DNA of 64,000 nucleotides, from positions 1 through 64,000 of the forward strand of contig NZ_NMUA01000025.1 in assembly GCF_002312805.1 (NCBI RefSeq), written 5' to 3'. How positions within the stretch are numbered: the stretch's first letter is position 1; every line of letters begins with the position of its first letter. This DNA is from Sphingobium sp. D43FB (GTDB taxonomy: Bacteria; Pseudomonadota; Alphaproteobacteria; Sphingomonadales; Sphingomonadaceae). The notes below the pieces were generated by a model. It did not search any database. It worked only from the letters and a program-made list of their open reading frames with translations, and had not been told where the DNA came from. Below, in pieces: positions 11,198 to 20,027 of this stretch. The translations under genes and the position numbers were made by a program.

Positions 11198-11968
11198 CTA
11201 CCAGTTGACGATATCGTCCAGCGTCAGCCCGGCATCCGGCCCGATGAGTATCGGGTAGATGCCATAATCGGTCGCGCCCTTTCCGTCCGTTTCGGGATTG
11301 TCGCCGATCATCACGGCGTCATGCGCGGCCACGCCAGCGACTTCACAAGCGCGCGCGAACAGGAGGGGGCCGGGTTTGCCGACCGTTACCATCGGGGCAG
11401 TTGGTACACAGGCTAGCAAGGCGGCGAGCATCGCCCCGGTTTCCGGCACAATATGGCCATCGGGTCCGGGATGCGTGGCATCGATATTGGCGACGATCAG
11501 CTTCACACCTCGCTGCAGCGCGTTCGCTGCGCGGCATAATTTGGCATAGGTAAAGCGCGTGTCGCGCGTCAGCAGGATTTGATCCGGCTCGTCCCGCACA
11601 AGTGTCAGCCCCATCTGCCGGGCATAGGCTTTGATCCGCGTCGTTCCGAGCAGCAAGGTTCGCGCCGGTTGGTCTTGCATGGCCAAGCGTACTGCCTCCG
11701 CACCGGCAAGGATGATCCGATCCGGCGGGATATGGACATTCGCCTGGTTCAATATGCGCGTGAAATCTTCGGGCAAGTGCGTCGAATTGTTGGACAGAAT
11801 GACGACGCGATCCGCATGCCGCTCCAACAGCGTGCGCGCCGCCGGGATCAGAGTGTTGCCGATCATCACACAGCCATCCCAGTCGAGGAATATGGCGGCG
11901 GCATTGTCGAAAGCGCATTTCGGCGACGGGGAAGAGGATGCCCCATATCGCATAATCTTCATTTGCAT
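11198..11968 (-). CDS. HAD-IIA (NagD-like) phosphatase
   Basis: This 256-aa haloacid-dehalogenase hydrolase has the nucleophile motif FLDWDGCVM (DxD), motif II in ILSNNST, Lys in VGKPGPLLF and the acidic motif GDNPETDGKGA. The layout with a large cap between motifs II and III is that of the NagD/4-nitrophenylphosphatase/phosphoglycolate-phosphatase group. It is convergent with the RpiR gene, 13 bp apart. It could dephosphorylate a product of the phospholipase/phosphonate pathway, but the substrate is not visible. Start at 11968 has AAAGGG six bases upstream. Confidence 0.85.
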   Translation of the reverse strand: MQMKIMRYGASSSPSPKCAFDNAAAIFLDWDGCVMIGNTLIPAARTLLERHADRVVILSNNSTHLPEDFTRILNQANVHIPPDRIILAGAEAVRLAMQDQPARTLLLGTTRIKAYARQMGLTLVRDEPDQILLTRDTRFTYAKLCRAANALQRGVKLIVANIDATHPGPDGHIVPETGAMLAALLACVPTAPMVTVGKPGPLLFARACEVAGVAAHDAVMIGDNPETDGKGATDYGIYPILIGPDAGLTLDDIVNW

Positions 11969-12105
11969 GAGCGACCCTTTGGCAACTTGCCTCCGAAATA
12001 CTCATATATTGCATGTTGTAAAGTGAGATTGTCTCAAAATATTCTGGTATCGCGTCTCTCTTGAAGTGGCGTCAGACCGAACGGTCGGCGGTCTGTATGG
12101 CGGTC

Positions 12106-12136
12106 CTGAGAAGTTTTGACGGCTGCAACTTCTCAG
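12106..12136. repeat. Perfect 10-bp inverted repeat
   Basis: CTGAGAAGTT (12106-12115) and AACTTCTCAG (12127-12136) are perfect complements around an 11-base loop. The CTTCTCAG motif resembles IS21 terminal repeats seen at 60081-60123, so this may be the trace of an old IS end. Confidence 0.5.
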
Positions 12137-12173
12137 TGCCGCGCTTCTCAAGTTTCTGCGAATCCCCAGACTA

Positions 12174-12246
12174 CAGGTGTCGACCCTTTCTTGCCACTCA
12201 GCCCCACAATTTCGCTCCCCAGGTGCGGACCGGCAGCTATTCTGGC
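12174..12246 (-). repeat. Diverged dispersed repeat, copy A
   Basis: Read on the minus strand, about 70 bp here match 25094-25163 at roughly three-quarters identity, with shared blocks such as AATAGCTG, TGGGGAGCGA and GGGCTGAGTG. Both copies can be read as HLGS(E/D)I(V/L)GLS, and the surrounding sequence does not match. It may be the relic of a small mobile or repeated gene; no family could be named. The rest of 11969-12524 shows no gene. Confidence 0.5.
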
Positions 12247-12524
12247 AGAACGCGACCAAATACGCCCTTTAGCGGAGCGCCGCGAACGACGGCTGGTGCC
12301 CGAACCCGTCGTTCCGCGGGCGGGGACCTGCCCGGCAGCAACGCCCCCCAATTGTCGCCGTCCCGGCGCGACTCTCGCAAACCCAATAGCGGTCGTTGGC
12401 TGATGCTGAGCCATCGGCTCAACCTGCCGCCCACCGGCGGGACCGCGCGGTATCGTTGTATGCTGGACTGGATGTGTCTGCCCTCGGCGCGATGCCAGAA
12501 AGCGGACACTGGCCCAGGGCATTG

Positions 12525-12932
12525 TCAGTGCTTTTCAACATGCGGCGCGGGCACGACGAGCGGCTTGCCCTTTTCGACGATGTACGTCGCCAATTCGGCG
12601 CCGTTCGTGGTGCCGGGGTTGTGAGCTTTGTGCGCAACGCCAGAAGGAACGAACAGCACTTGACCTGCCTTCAGGGCTACCGGGCTCCTGCCCTCAAGCT
12701 GATACTCCAGGACGCCTTCAATGACGTAGATCACCTCCTCGCCGGGATGGCGGTGCCACGGTGCAGTAACCCCCGGCTCGATGTCGATCCGCGCCTGAAC
12801 CGTCTCGCGGCCCTCGATCGACAGGTCGTGGCGCTGCAGGTCGGTGCGCGTGACGCCCTGTGTGGCCTGCGTTGTTGCTGCGACGGTGCCGTACGCGACG
12901 AACGCGGCTGCGATGGCGGTTGCGAGCTTCAT
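12525..12932 (-). CDS. Secreted cupin-domain protein
   Basis: A small single-domain cupin of about 135 aa with an N-terminal signal peptide (MKLATAIAAAFVAYGTVAA). The two cupin motifs are visible: APWHRHPGEEVIYVIEG with the metal-binding His/His/Glu, and FVPSGVAHKAHNPG with the later His. A metal-binding beta barrel in the periplasm is expected; the reaction is unknown. I start at 12932, the second Met, with GGAA six bases upstream. It stands alone next to an IS21 element. Confidence 0.85.
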   Translation of the reverse strand: MKLATAIAAAFVAYGTVAATTQATQGVTRTDLQRHDLSIEGRETVQARIDIEPGVTAPWHRHPGEEVIYVIEGVLEYQLEGRSPVALKAGQVLFVPSGVAHKAHNPGTTNGAELATYIVEKGKPLVVPAPHVEKH

Positions 12933-13181
12933 GTACATTTCCGTTTCCTTCTGATTTGGTAGCTGTGACCCGAAAGCTTCTTGCTTGAGAAGGTATAGGG
13001 TGAACGCCGCTTAGCGGCGCTAGCCGAAACCGACAGTATGCGAGACAGAAGTGACATGAGCACAAAGACTGTGGATCGGCGTGCAAAAAGGACCCCGTTA
13101 GCGGGGTGATCGGCGTCTAAAAGGGACCCCTCATTTCGATGGTTTAAGCAGCCGGCTGGATTTTCAGGCGGCGAGATCGGG

Positions 13182-14696
13182 ATGTTGGTTTTGGAGACAG
13201 TTTTACGGATCCGGCGCGAGTATGCCGGAGGCAAGGCGATCAAGGCGATCGCACGGGATCTGCATGTGTCGCGGAAGGTCATCCGCAAAGCGGTCCGAGC
13301 GCCGGAGGGTGCCTTTGATTATCAGCGCAAGGTTCAGCCGCTGCCCAGGATCGGTCCGTTTCAGGAGCGCCTGAACACGCTGCTGGAAGAGAACGAGCTG
13401 CGCGGCAGGCGTGACCGGCTGCGGATGACGCGGATCCATGACCTGCTGGTGCGCGAAGGCTTTGAGGGATCCTACGATGCCGTGCGGCGCTACACGGCGC
13501 GATGGAAGTTGGAACGGCGCAAAGATGCCGGCGATGGTGTCACGGCCTTCATCCCGCTGATGTTCAGGCCAGGCGAGGCCTACCAGTTCGACTGGAGCCA
13601 TGAAGATGTTGAGATCGCCGGGGCACCGATGCGGGTGAAGGTCGCGCATATGCGACTGTGTGCCTCACGCGCGGTCTATGTCCGGGCTTATCCTCGTGAG
13701 AGCCAGGAGATGTTGTTCGACGCGCATGCGCGCGGCTTTGCTTTCTTCGGCGGCGTGCCAGGGCGCGGCATCTACGATAATATGAAGACGGCTGTGACGA
13801 GCGTGTTCACCGGCAAGGAACGCGTCTTCAACCGGCGGTTCCTGATCATGACCGACCATTATATGGTCGAGCCCACGGCCTGCTCGCCTGCGGCGGGATG
13901 GGAGAAGGGTCAGGTCGAGAACCAGGTGCAGACGATCCGGGGTCGCTTCTTCCAGCCCCGGTTGCGGTTCGCCAGTCTCGAAGAGCTCAATGGCTGGCTG
14001 GAGGCCGAGTGTCGGCGCTGGGCGGAACGGCAGCCCCATCCCGAACAGGGAGAGCTGACCGTGGCGCAGATGCTGGAGATCGAACGATCTGCGCTGCAGC
14101 CGATGCTGGGACCGTTCGACGGCTTCAATGAGAGCGAGCATGCTGTGACCGGCACCTGCCTGATCAGCTTCGACCGCAATCGCTACTCGGTGCTATCGAC
14201 GGTGGCACGACGCACGGTGCAGGTCCGCGCCTATGCCGATCGCATCGTCGTTCGCTGCGGCGAAGAGGTTGTCGCTGAACATCCTCGCTACTTTGGGCGC
14301 AACCGCACGATCTATGACCCCTGGCATTATCTGCCAGTGCTGGCCCGCAAGCCTGGCGCGCTGCGGAACGGTGCCCCCTTCCAGGACTGGGATCTGCCAC
14401 CGGCGCTTGCCCGCCTGCGCCGCAAGCTGGGTAATGGCGACGATGCCGATCGCCGGTTCGTCCGTGTGTTGTCGGCCGTACTGACCGATGGCCTGGAGCC
14501 TGTCGAAGCCGCTGTGCGTGAGGCACTGGCGACGGGCACGGCGAGCGACGACCTGATCCTCAACATCCTGGCACGACGCCGGGAACCCCCGCGTCCGCTG
14601 ACGATCATCACCTCCGAGGATAGCGCTCTGCGCCATCCCCCGATTGCCGACTGTGCCCGTTACGACCAGCTGAGGACCTTCGATGCAGCGGCATGA
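13182..14696 (+). CDS. istA: IS21-family transposase IstA
   Basis: This 504-aa DDE transposase begins with a helix-turn-helix ([19 protein letters not shown]), followed by a retroviral-integrase-type core. The first catalytic Asp is in [11 protein letters not shown], the second in [11 protein letters not shown], and the Glu in [12 protein letters not shown]. The C-terminal Mu-transposase-like beta domain ([21 protein letters not shown]) follows. It overlaps istB by 14 bases. All catalytic residues are in place, so the element may be active. Confidence 0.95.
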   Translation: MLVLETVLRIRREYAGGKAIKAIARDLHVSRKVIRKAVRAPEGAFDYQRKVQPLPRIGPFQERLNTLLEENELRGRRDRLRMTRIHDLLVREGFEGSYDAVRRYTARWKLERRKDAGDGVTAFIPLMFRPGEAYQFDWSHEDVEIAGAPMRVKVAHMRLCASRAVYVRAYPRESQEMLFDAHARGFAFFGGVPGRGIYDNMKTAVTSVFTGKERVFNRRFLIMTDHYMVEPTACSPAAGWEKGQVENQVQTIRGRFFQPRLRFASLEELNGWLEAECRRWAERQPHPEQGELTVAQMLEIERSALQPMLGPFDGFNESEHAVTGTCLISFDRNRYSVLSTVARRTVQVRAYADRIVVRCGEEVVAEHPRYFGRNRTIYDPWHYLPVLARKPGALRNGAPFQDWDLPPALARLRRKLGNGDDADRRFVRVLSAVLTDGLEPVEAAVREALATGTASDDLILNILARRREPPRPLTIITSEDSALRHPPIADCARYDQLRTFDAAA

Positions 14697-15411
14697 TATG
14701 ATCGAGGCCATGCGCGGGCTTGGACTCAAGGGCATGGCGGGCGCGTTCGACGATGCCGTCACCACCGGCCTTCAGCGCCAGCGCACCACCATGGAGATAC
14801 TGACCGACCTCCTGCGAGCGGAGGCGACGCATCGTCATGCCGCGTCGATCCGATACCGGATGGCCGCTGCCAAGCTGCCAGTCGTAAAGGACATCGATGC
14901 CTTCCGGTTCGAGGGTACCCCGATCAACGAGGGGCTTGTGCGTTCATTGCACAGCGGCGCGTTCCTGCCCGCACGGCGCAATATCGTCCTGGTCGGCGGA
15001 ACAGGCACCGGCAAGACCCATCTGGCCATCGCCATCACCGCCAACGTTGTGCGCTCCGGCGCCCGAGGCCGCTACTTCAACACGGTCGATCTGGTGACCC
15101 GCCTCGAAGAGGAGGCCAGGATCGGCAAGAGTGGCGCTCTCGCCGCCCAGCTATCCCGTCTCGATCTGATCGTGCTCGATGAACTGGGCTATCTGCCGTT
15201 CGCCCGATCAGGCGGCCAGCTGCTGTTCCACCTGATCAGCAAACTCTATGAGCAGACCAGCGTCATCATCACCACCAACCTCGCCTTTGGCGAGTGGCCC
15301 ACCGTGTTCGGCGATCCCAAGATGACCACCGCGCTCCTCGACCGCGTCACCCATCATTGCGACATCGTCGAGACCGGCAATGACAGCTGGCGCTTCAAAA
15401 ACCGCAGCTGA
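14683..15411 (+). CDS. istB: IS21-family helper ATPase IstB
   Basis: This 242-aa AAA+ helper has Walker A ([14 protein letters not shown], near residue 106) and Walker B ([12 protein letters not shown], near residue 162). It is of normal length and intact. Its last 24 codons (from DRVTHHCD) recur at 59792-59863, where they have been fused to another gene. Confidence 0.95.
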   Translation: MQRHDMIEAMRGLGLKGMAGAFDDAVTTGLQRQRTTMEILTDLLRAEATHRHAASIRYRMAAAKLPVVKDIDAFRFEGTPINEGLVRSLHSGAFLPARRNIVLVGGTGTGKTHLAIAITANVVRSGARGRYFNTVDLVTRLEEEARIGKSGALAAQLSRLDLIVLDELGYLPFARSGGQLLFHLISKLYEQTSVIITTNLAFGEWPTVFGDPKMTTALLDRVTHHCDIVETGNDSWRFKNRS

Positions 15412-15444
15412 TCCCCCCCAGCACCGATCAATTAGAAGATGTTT

Positions 15445-15501
15445 TGCGCTGCGCGCGCCTCCGGTCGGGCTACGCCCTACCTACGCCGCGCGCAGCGCAA
15501 G
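15445..15501 (+). repeat. Long hairpin after istB
   Basis: Perfect 14-bp arms TTGCGCTGCGCGCG and CGCGCGCAGCGCAA enclose a 29-base loop that can itself pair (GGTCGGGC with GCCCTACC). The same hairpin is kept in the IS remnant at about 59894-59953. It may be a terminator or a structural end of the element. Confidence 0.7.
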
Positions 15502-15814
15502 GAAGCCCGTCACATCAACGCTCCGCCATCCTGACAGGGGGTCCCTTTTGCGCGCCGATAAGGGGTCCCGTTTGTACGCCGATTGACAGTCGAGGGCGGA
15601 AGGCGGGGTGGTGGGACTTGGTTACCGTTCCCAGTGTCTCGGGCAATCTGATTGCCTTCCCGAGAAAGCAGGCCTGCCAGCGCTGCTGGAAAACTTAGGG
15701 CACAGGAAACGATGTTCGCCAGCCAACCTCCGGCAACGAGCGAAGCGCGCGAGAAGCTTTACTTGCGACCTGCGGCGCAACAATTCCAACGTTGGGAGAA
15801 GGGGGCGATGAGAG

Positions 15815-16645
15815 CTAAGCGCCCACCCAATCGGTTGTGATCTCGCCTTTATGTCCCTTCGGCGCCAGCGCGGCGCGCAAGGTTTCCAGCAGAAGCGGCA
15901 GTGCCTGCGTGAAGGCGTAGGGCGGGTTGGCGATATAAAGGCCCGCACCGTTATAGATGCCGGGCTGATCGCCATCGTACAACCAATGCTCCACCCGCAG
16001 CAATTTCGGGATACCGAGCTTGCGCATCTGCTCCCTCCAGCGCCAATGCGCGGCTCGGTCTTTCAGCGGATACCAGATCACTGTCACACCATGCCCCCAT
16101 TTGCGGTGAGCGGCAGCGAGGGTGGCCGTAATCCTTGCGCGTTCATCCGTCTGCTCGAACGGCGGGTCGATTAGCACCACGCCGCGAGGCGTGCGGGGTG
16201 GCAGCATCGCCAGCCACAGCTCATAGGCGTCGCGCTCATGCACAGCCGCGCATGTGCCGCGCATCACGCCGCGCAATGTGTGGGCGTCTTCGGGATGTTT
16301 TTCGTTGAGGATTAGGAAATCCTGTGGGCGCAGAAGCTGTGCCAGAATCCGGGGCGAGCCGGGATAGAAGCGCGGCTCGGCTCCGGTATTTACAGCCTGT
16401 ACGACGGCGCGGTAGTTGTCCAGCAAGGGGTTCGGGTCGGCAAGGGCCTGCAAAACGCCCTGGGTCGACTCGCCGGTCCGGCGGGCCTCCTCGCCGTAAA
16501 GGTCGTATAGCCCGCAGCCGGCATGGGTGTCGATCAGGGTCAGCGCGCCCGGTTTTTGCTGCAATGCCCGAATGAGGGCGATAAGCAGGCAGTGCTTCAC
16601 AACGTCGGCGCTATTGCCAGCATGGAAGGAATGACGATAATTCAT
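15815..16645 (-). CDS. rlmJ: 23S rRNA (adenine-2030-N6)-methyltransferase RlmJ
   Basis: RlmJ methylates A2030 of 23S rRNA. The 276-aa protein starts with the family motif MNYRHSFHAGNSADVVKH. It has the SAM-binding segment LTLIDTHAGCGLYDL and the catalytic N6-methyltransferase motif IDPPFEQ. Length matches the family. It is a core gene, transcribed alone and away from the IS element. Confidence 0.95.
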   Translation of the reverse strand: MNYRHSFHAGNSADVVKHCLLIALIRALQQKPGALTLIDTHAGCGLYDLYGEEARRTGESTQGVLQALADPNPLLDNYRAVVQAVNTGAEPRFYPGSPRILAQLLRPQDFLILNEKHPEDAHTLRGVMRGTCAAVHERDAYELWLAMLPPRTPRGVVLIDPPFEQTDERARITATLAAAHRKWGHGVTVIWYPLKDRAAHWRWREQMRKLGIPKLLRVEHWLYDGDQPGIYNGAGLYIANPPYAFTQALPLLLETLRAALAPKGHKGEITTDWVGA

Positions 16646-17270
16646 TGCGGCCCAAAAATCCTGACGATCTACTTTTATACATGCTGCTGCTAGGCGCAGT
16701 TGCCGAGCGCCAAGCGATTGAAGAAACCAATCCGGCGCTATTATAAAGTCAGGTGGAAACCTTCAACGCACTTCTGCGCGAGGCTTCAAGCCGCGTTAGC
16801 GATCATTACCAGAGGCAGAGACGCAAGGCTCCGGGCGCGTGGGGATGTTCAATCATCGCGTAGCCGAACGCGATTGGCATCACCACGAATCGCCCCGTTC
16901 TTCCAATGTTCGCAGAATCTTCCCATAGCGCCGAATTGTCGGGACTATGGTGCTGATACGTAAGCATCTGCTTGTGTCACTAACGGGCTTTCAGCGCGTC
17001 GACGTAGAATAAGTTGGACTGGCCGACACCCGGGGTCAATCCACCGTTTCCAGCGGGGCTTTCTAGTGTTAGCCGATCCTTGCTTCCGGCACCAAGTGAT
17101 CAGCGAAATAGAAACCATCCGCCTTTAAGCGCCATAGGCGTGCGATAAGGCGCCGCCACTCCCAACATAATCAACAAACTTATGGATGCGTCATAACCCG
17201 GATCGGCCACTTGAACGCGTTATAACGTCACAAAGGTGATGAGTACTGAGGTCTTGGCGAAAGCTTTCCG
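16646..17270. other. Intergenic region, nothing recognised
   Basis: About 625 bases without a supportable gene. Open frames such as 16700-16963 have no motif or plausible ribosome-binding site. Confidence 0.4.
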
Positions 17271-17921
17271 TTAGGATTCTTCTGATACGATTGATGGCAC
17301 GAGGATCAATGTTCGGCCTTCCACACGCCAGCTGGCAAGCTGCGACAGGAAGTTCATTCCTAATATGTCAACGGGTCCAAGCGCCGGCGAGATGACCACC
17401 TTGAGATTGCGCGCCTGGATGGACCCTATGTGTAATCGGTCGATCGAGCCGGTTTCCACGTGAACCGCGCCGTTGGCTGTCTGCATAACAACGGGCATCA
17501 TATTGGCGGTGCGCTCCACTGACGCGCTATCCGCGGTGGCCTGGGATATCGCGGTGATGGTCGCGCCACTGTCGACCAGCATACGCCGTTCCACGCCATT
17601 GATGTTGACCCGCGCCCAGAAATGACCGTCCCGGCTCATCGCGATGCGCACATCTTTGCCAGAGACAATCTGGTCGTCGAGGCCGAGCCTCGATTTTACT
17701 CTAGCAAGCGTAGGATCGAACGGCGCTTGTTGGAACAAGATGAACAGGCAGAAGGCCAGCAATACCGTCGAAAACAGCGCACGCAATATCCGTCCGATAA
17801 AGGGAATGTTGAACAATAGGATCAGCAGGACGGCAGCACCTGCCGCGTAAATGGCGAGTTGCTGCCATTCGGGGTTAGTCGTGAGTTCCACCGGTCCGCG
17901 CCACTGCAAAGGCGATGTCAT
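17271..17921 (-). CDS. Membrane-anchored retropepsin-like aspartic protease (TIGR02281-type)
   Basis: Starting at 17921 (MTSPLQW), which overlaps the upstream stop as ATGA, gives 216 aa. Two hydrophobic segments (residues about 20-55) anchor the protein, and the C-terminal half is a single retropepsin domain with the active-site motif MLVDSGATITAIS and the flap-like region following. Such clan-AA proteins are usually periplasmic-facing. The role next to a dehydrogenase is unknown; processing of a neighbour is only a guess. Confidence 0.85.
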   Translation of the reverse strand: MTSPLQWRGPVELTTNPEWQQLAIYAAGAAVLLILLFNIPFIGRILRALFSTVLLAFCLFILFQQAPFDPTLARVKSRLGLDDQIVSGKDVRIAMSRDGHFWARVNINGVERRMLVDSGATITAISQATADSASVERTANMMPVVMQTANGAVHVETGSIDRLHIGSIQARNLKVVISPALGPVDILGMNFLSQLASWRVEGRTLILVPSIVSEES

Positions 17922-19231
17922 TGCGCTGATGCCGGGCGATCGGGCGCAACTCGCCACACTGTATTCGACACGTCGTCGGCGACGATTACGCTGCGACGTA
18001 TCGGGTCGTAAGTGACACCGACTGGCCGTCCCCGTGCATGTCCGTCCTTCAAGAAGCCAGTCAGGAAATCGACCGGCTTGCCTGCCGGACGGCCATTGAC
18101 GAAAGGTATCCACACCACCTTGTAGCCCGATGGGTCCTGCCGGTTCCAACTGCCATGCTCGCCGACGAACGCACCCTGCGTGAATGGCCCGACCCCCGCG
18201 CCGGTCACGAAGCTCAAACCCAAGGCTGCGACATGAGAGCCTAGCGCATAATCGGGGCGCAGCGCCTTTGCGACCATTTTTGGATTTTGCGGATGCACCC
18301 GCGGATCGACGTTGCTTCCCCAATAGCTGTAGGGCCAGCCATAGAAGCCACCCGGCCGCACCGACGTCAGATAATCGGGCACCAATTGGGGACCCAGTTC
18401 GTCACGCTCATTGACGACCGACCAGAGCGCGCGGGTCTGTGGATTGACGGCGAGCGCCGTCGGGTTGCGGAGGCCGCTGGCATAGGTGCGCCGCGCGCCG
18501 GTCGCGCGATCGATTTCCCAGATGACGGCCCGGTCCTCCTCGACCGCCATGCCGCGCTCGCCCACATTGCTGTTCGAGCCAATACCGACATAGAGTTTCA
18601 TCCCATCAGCGCTGGCGGTAAGCGACTTGGTCCAATGATGGTTGATGCGCGAAGGCAGCTTCGTCACCTCCTGCGCCGGTGTAGCGATGCGGGTGTCGCC
18701 ATCCTTGTAGGGAAAGCGCAGCAGCGCGTCCTGATCCGCGACGTAAAGGTTGCCCTCCACGAATGCCAACCCATAAGGCGCGTTCAGCCCGTCGATCAAG
18801 ATCGTCTTGACCTCGGCCCTTCCATCGCCATCGGCGTCGCGCAGCAAGGTGATGCGGTTGCCGCCTTTGACCGGCGTCTTGCCCCTGCTCTTAATATAGC
18901 CCGCGATTACATCTTTGGGCCGAAGCAGCGGCGCGTCCGCACCGCCCGATCCTTCCGCGACGAGGATATCGCCATTGGGCAGGACGAGCGTCTGGCGCGG
19001 CACTTTGAGATTGGTAGCGAGCGCGGTCACGGCAAAGCCTTTAGGGGCGAGCGGCTTTTCGCCATTCCATCCTTGTGGCGTGGCAATCTTGATCGGTGGA
19101 ATGAGCGTCTCGCGTTGGGCGGGCAAGTCGGGGGTAGCGCCGGTCTGGTCTATGCCGGGCTCGCTGGTGCCACAGGCGGCGAGGGCAAGAATGACGGCAG
19201 TCGCGCCAAATGTGCGGAGATAATGGGTCAT
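17918..19231 (-). CDS. Sorbosone/PQQ-dependent sugar dehydrogenase-like lipoprotein
   Basis: The start at 19231 (MTHYLRTFG) overlaps the previous stop as ATGA and gives 437 aa with a lipobox (VILALAACG). A six-bladed propeller of the glucose/sorbosone dehydrogenase type follows: VPRQTLVLPNGDILVAEG, APYGLAFVEGNLYVAD, INHHWTKSL, RNPTALAVNP, GEHGSWNR and VTYDPIRRSVIVADD. The substrate is unknown, but related proteins oxidise sugars or aldehydes in the periplasm with PQQ. No pqq genes lie in the window. Confidence 0.85.
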   Translation of the reverse strand: MTHYLRTFGATAVILALAACGTSEPGIDQTGATPDLPAQRETLIPPIKIATPQGWNGEKPLAPKGFAVTALATNLKVPRQTLVLPNGDILVAEGSGGADAPLLRPKDVIAGYIKSRGKTPVKGGNRITLLRDADGDGRAEVKTILIDGLNAPYGLAFVEGNLYVADQDALLRFPYKDGDTRIATPAQEVTKLPSRINHHWTKSLTASADGMKLYVGIGSNSNVGERGMAVEEDRAVIWEIDRATGARRTYASGLRNPTALAVNPQTRALWSVVNERDELGPQLVPDYLTSVRPGGFYGWPYSYWGSNVDPRVHPQNPKMVAKALRPDYALGSHVAALGLSFVTGAGVGPFTQGAFVGEHGSWNRQDPSGYKVVWIPFVNGRPAGKPVDFLTGFLKDGHARGRPVGVTYDPIRRSVIVADDVSNTVWRVAPDRPASAQ

Positions 19232-19641
19232 TGGGCCATCCCCCGCGCGGCGCCGTGCGCAACCCAGCCTGCGGCGATGGCGAGCGCCGTGCTTAGGATC
19301 GACAGTATCAGCCCGGTCGTCCCAACCGAACTCCATGCATCGCGGCTGTGCTGAAACGCATTGACCAGGCCCGCTATCCACGCAAACGCAAGCAACAGCG
19401 TGTAGAGACGTGCCGCGCGCCACCTGGTCGCCAGCATCATGCTCCACGCCAGTGCAGCCCCGCCGAACACGAGCGCCCCGACGATGAGCCAGGATGAAAA
19501 ATTCGTCCATTGAACCTCGGCCGTCTGGAGATAGGTGATGTCAGTAAACAGCGCGGTGGTGAACAACGCGACCGGGAAGGACAGAAGAACGGCAGGGGGC
19601 GGTGGAAGCAGGGGCCAAGATGCCGACGATGCGCTGGACAA
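19228..19641 (-). CDS. DUF2231-family membrane protein
   Basis: This 137-aa protein has four hydrophobic helices and resembles DUF2231 (LLSFPVALFTTALFTDITYL in helix 1, SWLIVGALVFGGAALAW in helix 2). The usual His-Pro motif before helix 1 is replaced by a Pro run, so the N-terminus may be altered or mis-started. DUF2231 proteins often accompany PQQ-type dehydrogenases and may link them to the membrane electron chain. It is the first of three genes joined by ATGA overlaps. Confidence 0.7.
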   Translation of the reverse strand: MSSASSASWPLLPPPPAVLLSFPVALFTTALFTDITYLQTAEVQWTNFSSWLIVGALVFGGAALAWSMMLATRWRAARLYTLLLAFAWIAGLVNAFQHSRDAWSSVGTTGLILSILSTALAIAAGWVAHGAARGMAQ

Positions 19642-19719
19642 GGAACGTCTCCAGAATGGGAGCGGGAGAATGATGCGGGAATGCGCGGCACGTCGCTTTG
19701 GTTGCGTGCACGATCAGCA

Positions 19720-20027
19720 TCATAGTTGGTCTTCGCGCGAGCCTCTCCGCCGCGATCGCCCAGTCGTCATGGGATCGGGTTTCTTGGGCGGCGACCAGGC
19801 GGGCGGAGTCCATACGCGCCGGCGGTTCGTCTCTAGGCCATGGTGCCCGGCGTCGGGCGAACGAGCCCGGCAGGATCGAAATCAGTAGCCTGTGTTCCCG
19901 CAGGCGCGTTGCGCAGCAGGCTGATACGGTCCCGCAGGCCCGCAGCGGTTTCGTAGTCGCCACGATCAACCGCTGCCTTTTGTGGCCAGCCTTCGTCATC
20001 TAAATGCCCAGCGCAGTGTCTGTGCAA
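19720..20027 (-). pseudogene. UvrB/UvrC-motif (UVR) small protein, frameshifted
   Basis: One frame reads AAVDRGDYETAAGLRDRISL, a UVR domain, and continues to LVRPTPGTMA before TAG near 19840. Another frame then continues with RRRVWTPPAWSPPKKPDPMT and ends at 19720. Together these make the short UVR protein commonly found in sphingomonads. The break fits loss of one G in ATGG(G)CCTAG. The N-terminus may be shifted as well, since the UVR frame has only a TTG start at 20027. It lies immediately downstream of the MpaB-like gene. Confidence 0.65.

Larger units (their letters stand above)
13067..15591 (+). mobile_element. Complete IS21-family insertion sequence
   Basis: The ends match as inverted repeats. 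The left end reads GACTGTGGATCGGCGTGCAA; the reverse complement of the right end reads GACTGTCAATCGGCGTACAA, and both continue into a GGACCCC block. Each end also repeats the GATCGGCGT...GGACCCC-type unit, the multiple transposase-binding sites typical of IS21. Between lie istA and istB. The element is about 2.5 kb. No clear target duplication was found in the flanks. Confidence 0.9.

Noticed and set aside
12061..12962. Several overlapping plus-strand frames between the HAD and cupin genes.
   Set aside because: No domain, no ribosome-binding site, and part lies antisense to the cupin gene.
16700..16963. 87-codon plus-strand frame after rlmJ.
   Set aside because: Basic, low-information composition and no recognisable family.
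18287..19354. 355-codon plus-strand frame opposite the sorbosone-dehydrogenase-like gene.
   Set aside because: Antisense to a gene with clear lipobox and propeller motifs.
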